From assembly GCA_016125285.1 (NCBI GenBank), contig WGMA01000012.1, positions 62,001 through 126,000 on the forward strand: a stretch of DNA of 64,000 nt. Reading direction: 5' to 3'. Each line of letters opens with the position of its first letter. Position 1 is the stretch's first letter. Both the position numbers and the translations under genes were made by a program. Origin of the DNA: Phycisphaera sp. (lineage in GTDB: Bacteria; Planctomycetota; Phycisphaerae; Phycisphaerales; Zrk34). Shown here piece by piece: positions 60,852-64,000 of this stretch. Below the pieces are notes generated by a model, which saw only the letters and a list, made by a program, of their open reading frames with translations, was not told the DNA's origin and made no database searches.

Positions 60852-61007
60852 GTGGCGCTGACAAGGGAGCGCAGCGAGCTTGTCAGTGGCGCTGTGTCGC
60901 GTGTGTGCGAATGAGGCTTGGGTAACGCCATGCCATCAATGATTGTTGCACGATCTCCCTGATCGTCAGCCCTCCGCCACTGACAAGCTGGGCTTGTCAG
61001 TGCCACC
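60852..61007. repeat. Two GCTGACAAG / CACTGACAAG palindromes (copies 2 and 3)
   Basis: The first, at 60852-60893, has arms GTGGCGCTGACAAG and CTTGTCAGTGGCGC around AGCGCAGCGAG. The second, at 60976-61007, is identical over 32 bases to 47386-47417. They lie between the convergent GNAT and phosphatase genes. Confidence 0.88.
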
Positions 61008-61025
61008 CCGAACCTGACGCAGCGC

Positions 61026-62312
61026 TCACACACGCAGCTCGAGCAGCGAGTAGTCGTCCTTGAAGTCGTCGGCGCCCTGATACGCGCGGATGGCTTCGGT
61101 GATGTAGCCGACGCGTGACGCGGCGTTGACCGGCGTGTCGGTGATGATGCGCATCAACCCTTCGGGCATGAGCAGTGTGCCGTCGCCGTTCTCTTTGACC
61201 TCGAACGCGCCATCGGAGAACAGGTACAGGCGATCGCGGTACGCGAGTGTCGTGATGAGGTTGCGGTAGCCGGGGTCGGGGATGACGCCGACGATCATGC
61301 CGCCCTGGTTGAGCGCGCGGGCCGAGCCGTCGTCACTGACGACGATGGGCGGCGCGTGACCGGCGGACGCATACGTCAGCTCGCGCGTCGCCGGGTCGTA
61401 CACGCCGTACCACATCGTGAAGAACTTGCCGCCGTGCTCCTCCATCGGGTACGCGCAGTTCAACGCGGTGAGCACGGAGGCGGGATCGCCGAAGTCGGTC
61501 TCGCGGAGGGTCTGTCGGCGGATGGTCTGGAACACGCCGACGGACAGCAGCGCGGCGCTGACGCCGTGGCCGGTCACGTCGAGCAGGTACACCGCGAGTC
61601 GCCCCGTACCGTCGGGCAGCGTGTGGTAGCCGAACAGGTCGCCGCCGAGCGACGAGCTGTTGATGAACAGGTAGTCGGTGTGCACGGGCTCGTCGCCGAC
61701 GAGCTTCGCCGGGAGCATCGACCGCACGAACTCTGCGGCCTCGGCGACCTCCTGCGACTCGCGCTGCTGCGCGGCGACCAGCGCGTTCTTCGTGTCGAGC
61801 AGCTCGCGCTGCGCGGTGATCACGTCGACCATGTTCAGCTGCTGCTCGGCCATCTCGGCGAGCACACGCAGCGATTCGAGCCCGTCTTCGTCGAGCGCGT
61901 TCGGCCTCGTGTCGACGACGCAGAACGTGCCGACCTTGTGCCCGCCGGGCCCGCGCAGCGGCAGCCCCGCGTAGAAGCGCACGCCGTCGTTGACCACCGC
62001 GGGGTGATCGCGGAAGCGATCGTCAGCCAGCGCGTCTTTGACGATCAGCCCGTCGCAGCAGATGCAGTGCGCGCAGAACGACTTGCCGTCGCGCGGCGAT
62101 TGTCGTGCGTCCGCGTCGACGCCCGCGGCGGACTTGTAGAACTGGCGGTCCTTGTCGACCAGCGAGATGAACGCCGCCTCGATCCCGAGCGTGCGCTTCG
62201 CGAGGTCGGTGATCACGTCGAACCGCCGCTCGGGCGGCGTGTCGAGGATGTGCATCGCCCGCAGCTCGGCGAGCCGTTCGGTTTCATCGACGGGGACGGG
62301 CATGGTGACCAT
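61026..62312 (-). CDS. GAF-domain PP2C-type protein phosphatase (RsbU/SpoIIE-like)
   Basis: 428 aa, cytoplasmic. Residues about 15-165 form a GAF domain (FDVITDLAKRTLGIEAAFIS, FCAHCICCDGLIVKDALADD, GLPLRGPGGHKVGTFCVVDT). A short helical linker (QQLNMVDVITAQRELLDTKN) leads to the PP2C/SpoIIE phosphatase at about 215-425: SLGGDLFGYHTLPDG, YLLDVTGHGVSAALLSVGVF, TYASAGHAPPIVVSDDG, YLFSDGAFEVKENGDG. Such proteins dephosphorylate an anti-sigma antagonist in a partner-switching pathway; no partner gene is adjacent. The CAHC / CC cysteines may sense redox state or bind metal. Confidence 0.87.
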   Translation of the reverse strand: MVTMPVPVDETERLAELRAMHILDTPPERRFDVITDLAKRTLGIEAAFISLVDKDRQFYKSAAGVDADARQSPRDGKSFCAHCICCDGLIVKDALADDRFRDHPAVVNDGVRFYAGLPLRGPGGHKVGTFCVVDTRPNALDEDGLESLRVLAEMAEQQLNMVDVITAQRELLDTKNALVAAQQRESQEVAEAAEFVRSMLPAKLVGDEPVHTDYLFINSSSLGGDLFGYHTLPDGTGRLAVYLLDVTGHGVSAALLSVGVFQTIRRQTLRETDFGDPASVLTALNCAYPMEEHGGKFFTMWYGVYDPATRELTYASAGHAPPIVVSDDGSARALNQGGMIVGVIPDPGYRNLITTLAYRDRLYLFSDGAFEVKENGDGTLLMPEGLMRIITDTPVNAASRVGYITEAIRAYQGADDFKDDYSLLELRV

Positions 62313-62394
62313 CGTGTGATCCTTTCGCGGCCTTGGATGCGCGAGGGACGCGCCGCGTTACCCAACATCATATTCGAGCCGCTAAACTGGGTGC

Positions 62395-63024
62395 ATGGCT
62401 GTTAAGGACGACGTCGCCGACCTTCCCCTGCGTTACCGCACGCCCGAGGCGTGGGCGGAGCAGGTGCTGGCCGAGCCGCTGAAGCTGCTCAACGATCACG
62501 CGCACCTGGAGAAGAAGGCGGCGTCGAACGCGTTGGAGTTATTAAACCGCTGGCCGGAGCCGAACCCGCCGGAGAACTGGGTCGCGGCGATGTGCGCGAT
62601 TGCGCGCGACGAGTCGGAACACCTCGGCGTGGTCACCCGCCTGCTGTCGCGCCGCGGCGGCAAGCTGACGCGCAACCACCGCAACCCCTACGCCAACGAG
62701 CTGCGCACGCTCGTGCGGCTCGGCGAGGGCGACCGCGAGCTGATGGATCGGCTGATGGTCTCGGCGCTGATCGAGGCGCGGTCGTGCGAGCGGTTCGACG
62801 TGCTGCACCACCACCCCGCCGCCGACCGCGAACTCGCGAAGCTGTACCGCGGGCTGTGGAAGTCGGAGCACGGCCACTACCACATCTTCATCCAACTCGC
62901 CGAGCAGCTCGCCTCGCCGCGCGACGTGCGCACCCGCTGGGACCAGATGCTCGACGCGGAGGCGAAGATCATCGCCGAGCAGCCGCCGGGGCCGCGGATG
63001 CATTCAGGGGTAGGAGACACGTGA
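62395..63024 (+). CDS. miaE: tRNA-(ms2io6A)-hydroxylase family protein
   Basis: 209 aa. Diiron oxygenase that hydroxylates the isopentenyl group of ms2i6A37 in tRNA. The ferritin-like helix signatures with iron ligands are present: LNDHAHLEKKAASNALELLN, AIARDESEHLGVVTRLLSRR, LIEARSCERFDVLHHHP, YRGLWKSEHGHYHIFIQLAE. Length matches the family. The ATG at 62395 opens close behind the divergent phosphatase gene. Confidence 0.88.
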   Translation: MAVKDDVADLPLRYRTPEAWAEQVLAEPLKLLNDHAHLEKKAASNALELLNRWPEPNPPENWVAAMCAIARDESEHLGVVTRLLSRRGGKLTRNHRNPYANELRTLVRLGEGDRELMDRLMVSALIEARSCERFDVLHHHPAADRELAKLYRGLWKSEHGHYHIFIQLAEQLASPRDVRTRWDQMLDAEAKIIAEQPPGPRMHSGVGDT

Positions 63025-63111
63025 CAGAAGACAGCGGCCAGTACGATTCCCTGTCTCCTGATCACTTTCTTTCAACTCCCCCGCCTCGCTTTGCCGAAGT
63101 TACACACGACG

Positions 63112-63444
63112 ATGGCGAACCTGCACGACATCCTGCGCCCCGTGACGGACTTTGCGTCGCAGCACGTCGATCACATCGCGCTGGCGATCATCGGCACGGT
63201 GCTCGTGCTGTACGGCCACGAGCTCGAGACGCTGATCAAGAAGCACGTCAAGGGCTACCACTTCGTGGTCCGCACGCTGATCTTCATCGGCATCTGCGCG
63301 TTCGGGTTCGGCCTGATCACCGTGCTGCTGGCCGAGTGGCTCACCGCCCTGCTCACGCACGTCGACCCGATCTACCTGCTGCCGTTCGCGCTGGCCACGT
63401 TTATCGGCCTCGGCATTCTCGCCGAACGCAAACGCTTCATCTGA
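63112..63444 (+). CDS. Small membrane protein, DUF3392-like
   Basis: 110 aa with two to three hydrophobic helices: HIALAIIGTVLVLYGHELET, YHFVVRTLIFIGICAFGFGL, and LLPFALATFIGLGILAERKR. The order and the RTLIFIGICAFGFGL phrase resemble DUF3392. Function unknown. ATG at 63112 is chosen; a TTG at 63091 would add seven residues. It is 87 bases behind miaE and may be cotranscribed. Confidence 0.65.
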   Translation: MANLHDILRPVTDFASQHVDHIALAIIGTVLVLYGHELETLIKKHVKGYHFVVRTLIFIGICAFGFGLITVLLAEWLTALLTHVDPIYLLPFALATFIGLGILAERKRFI

Positions 63445-63448
63445 CACC

Positions 63449-63973
63449 TCACTCGTTGGCGAACAGGACCTCGTCGTTGACCGACACGCGGTCGGTCTTG
63501 CGGAACGCGCCGTCGTGCGTGAACGACAGGCGGACGCTGAACCGCTGCGTCTGCTCGCCGGTGAAGCTGGCGACGGTGAACGTGCCGGACACGTCGTACG
63601 TGTTGAGCAGCTCGTTCCAGGTCTCGACGTGGAACGAATCGGCGAAGCGCGGCGGCGCGGCGGTGAACAGGTGCTCGAGCACGGCGTCGCGCGCGAAGTC
63701 GTGCAGGTCCGCGTCGGTCGGGCGCGTGGGCGGCGTGACCGGGCGACGGTCGCGGACGACGACGGGGCCGCTCGTCACCGGCGCGGCGCGCGAGGCGTTG
63801 AACAGCAGCACGCCCCCGCCGATGCCCACGAACGCGATCGCCTGCGTCGAGAGGAACACGGCGATGGTCAGGTTCTGGTTGCGGTCGCGGTACGTGTAGT
63901 AGTACCAGTACGAGTACACCTCCAGCGCCACGCCGCCGAGCACCATGATGACCACCATCAGCTGTGTGAACAT
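63449..63973 (-). CDS. Two-helix membrane protein with an extracellular or periplasmic tail, 174 aa
   Basis: Residues 1-24 (MFTQLMVVIMVLGGVALEVY) and 36-60 (LTIAVFLSTQAIAFVGIGGG) are membrane helices, followed by a proline-rich linker (VTPPTRPTDADLHDFARDA) and a soluble beta-rich domain (TYDVSGTFTVASFTGEQTQR). I do not recognise the family. It is convergent with the DUF3392-like gene, 4 bases apart. The window ends just upstream of its start, so its promoter is not visible. Confidence 0.65.
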   Translation of the reverse strand: MFTQLMVVIMVLGGVALEVYSYWYYYTYRDRNQNLTIAVFLSTQAIAFVGIGGGVLLFNASRAAPVTSGPVVVRDRRPVTPPTRPTDADLHDFARDAVLEHLFTAAPPRFADSFHVETWNELLNTYDVSGTFTVASFTGEQTQRFSVRLSFTHDGAFRKTDRVSVNDEVLFANE

Positions 63974-64000
63974 GCGTGTCTCGCGCGGGGGACGGAGTTG

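Overview
The window is a dense, very GC-rich bacterial chromosome segment, by eye about two-thirds G+C. Its gene content points to the Planctomycetota, most likely class Phycisphaerae. Evidence: a giant PVC-type cytochrome c protein with PA14 and HEAT parts, a DUF1501 / PSCyt1-DUF1549-DUF1553 pair, two sulfatases, a ThuA protein, an SGNH hydrolase, FecR-domain proteins, a very large receptor-like Ser/Thr kinase, and many short intergenic palindromes of the kind common in this phylum. The lineage is inferred from gene families; no rRNA gene is present to confirm it.

Layout. 1-5.2 kb: start of folP, a small membrane protein, a secreted methionine-rich protein, stand-alone coaB, a zinc-ribbon protein, and trmB/rsmE diverging around a perfect 25-bp inverted repeat. 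5.2-12.8 kb: secreted and periplasmic proteins (prenyltransferase-like toroid, PVC-type cytochrome c, SGNH hydrolase, ThuA). 12.8-18.4 kb: an RGG-tailed methyltransferase, a PAC2 protein, a duplicated cysteine-motif protein, an LRR-like protein, TatD and TcdA. 18.7-23 kb: two tandem FecR-domain proteins. 23-34.7 kb: mutT, a candidate small RNA, cstA, a secreted protein, an EF-G-like GTPase, a Tat-exported beta-propeller, a brnTA toxin-antitoxin pair and acnA. 34.8-35.8 kb: one low-GC HEPN gene. 35.8-45.5 kb: dipeptidyl-peptidase IV, sulfatase, LuxR regulator, a second candidate small RNA, an MFS transporter, and a PMT-like glycosyltransferase with a coupled 40-aa membrane protein. 45.5-54 kb: an orphan SMI1/KNR4 gene behind trpA, a MORN-CAP protein, and a 1724-aa kinase with LamG, PA14 and malectin parts. 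54.4-64 kb: DUF1501/PSCyt1 pair, sulfatase-GNAT pair, GAF-PP2C phosphatase, MiaE, and two small membrane proteins.

How it fits together. The accessory genes look like polysaccharide handling by a surface-active heterotroph: sulfatases to remove sulfate esters, carbohydrate-binding type modules (PA14, LamG, malectin, discoidin-like) placed on cytochrome, kinase and PSCyt1 proteins, an MFS transporter, and a receptor kinase that may sense glycans. Housekeeping genes (folP, coaB, trmB, rsmE, tcdA, mutT, acnA, trpA, miaE) are scattered between them in short units.

The least ordinary items are two small transcription units that each have a near-consensus promoter and an intrinsic terminator but no gene (23.7 kb and 41.2 kb), the isolated low-GC HEPN gene, the malectin receptor kinase, the RGG-flanked methyltransferase, and at least six distinct families of intergenic palindromic or tandem repeats. 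I saw no CRISPR array, tRNA, rRNA, transposase or integrase.
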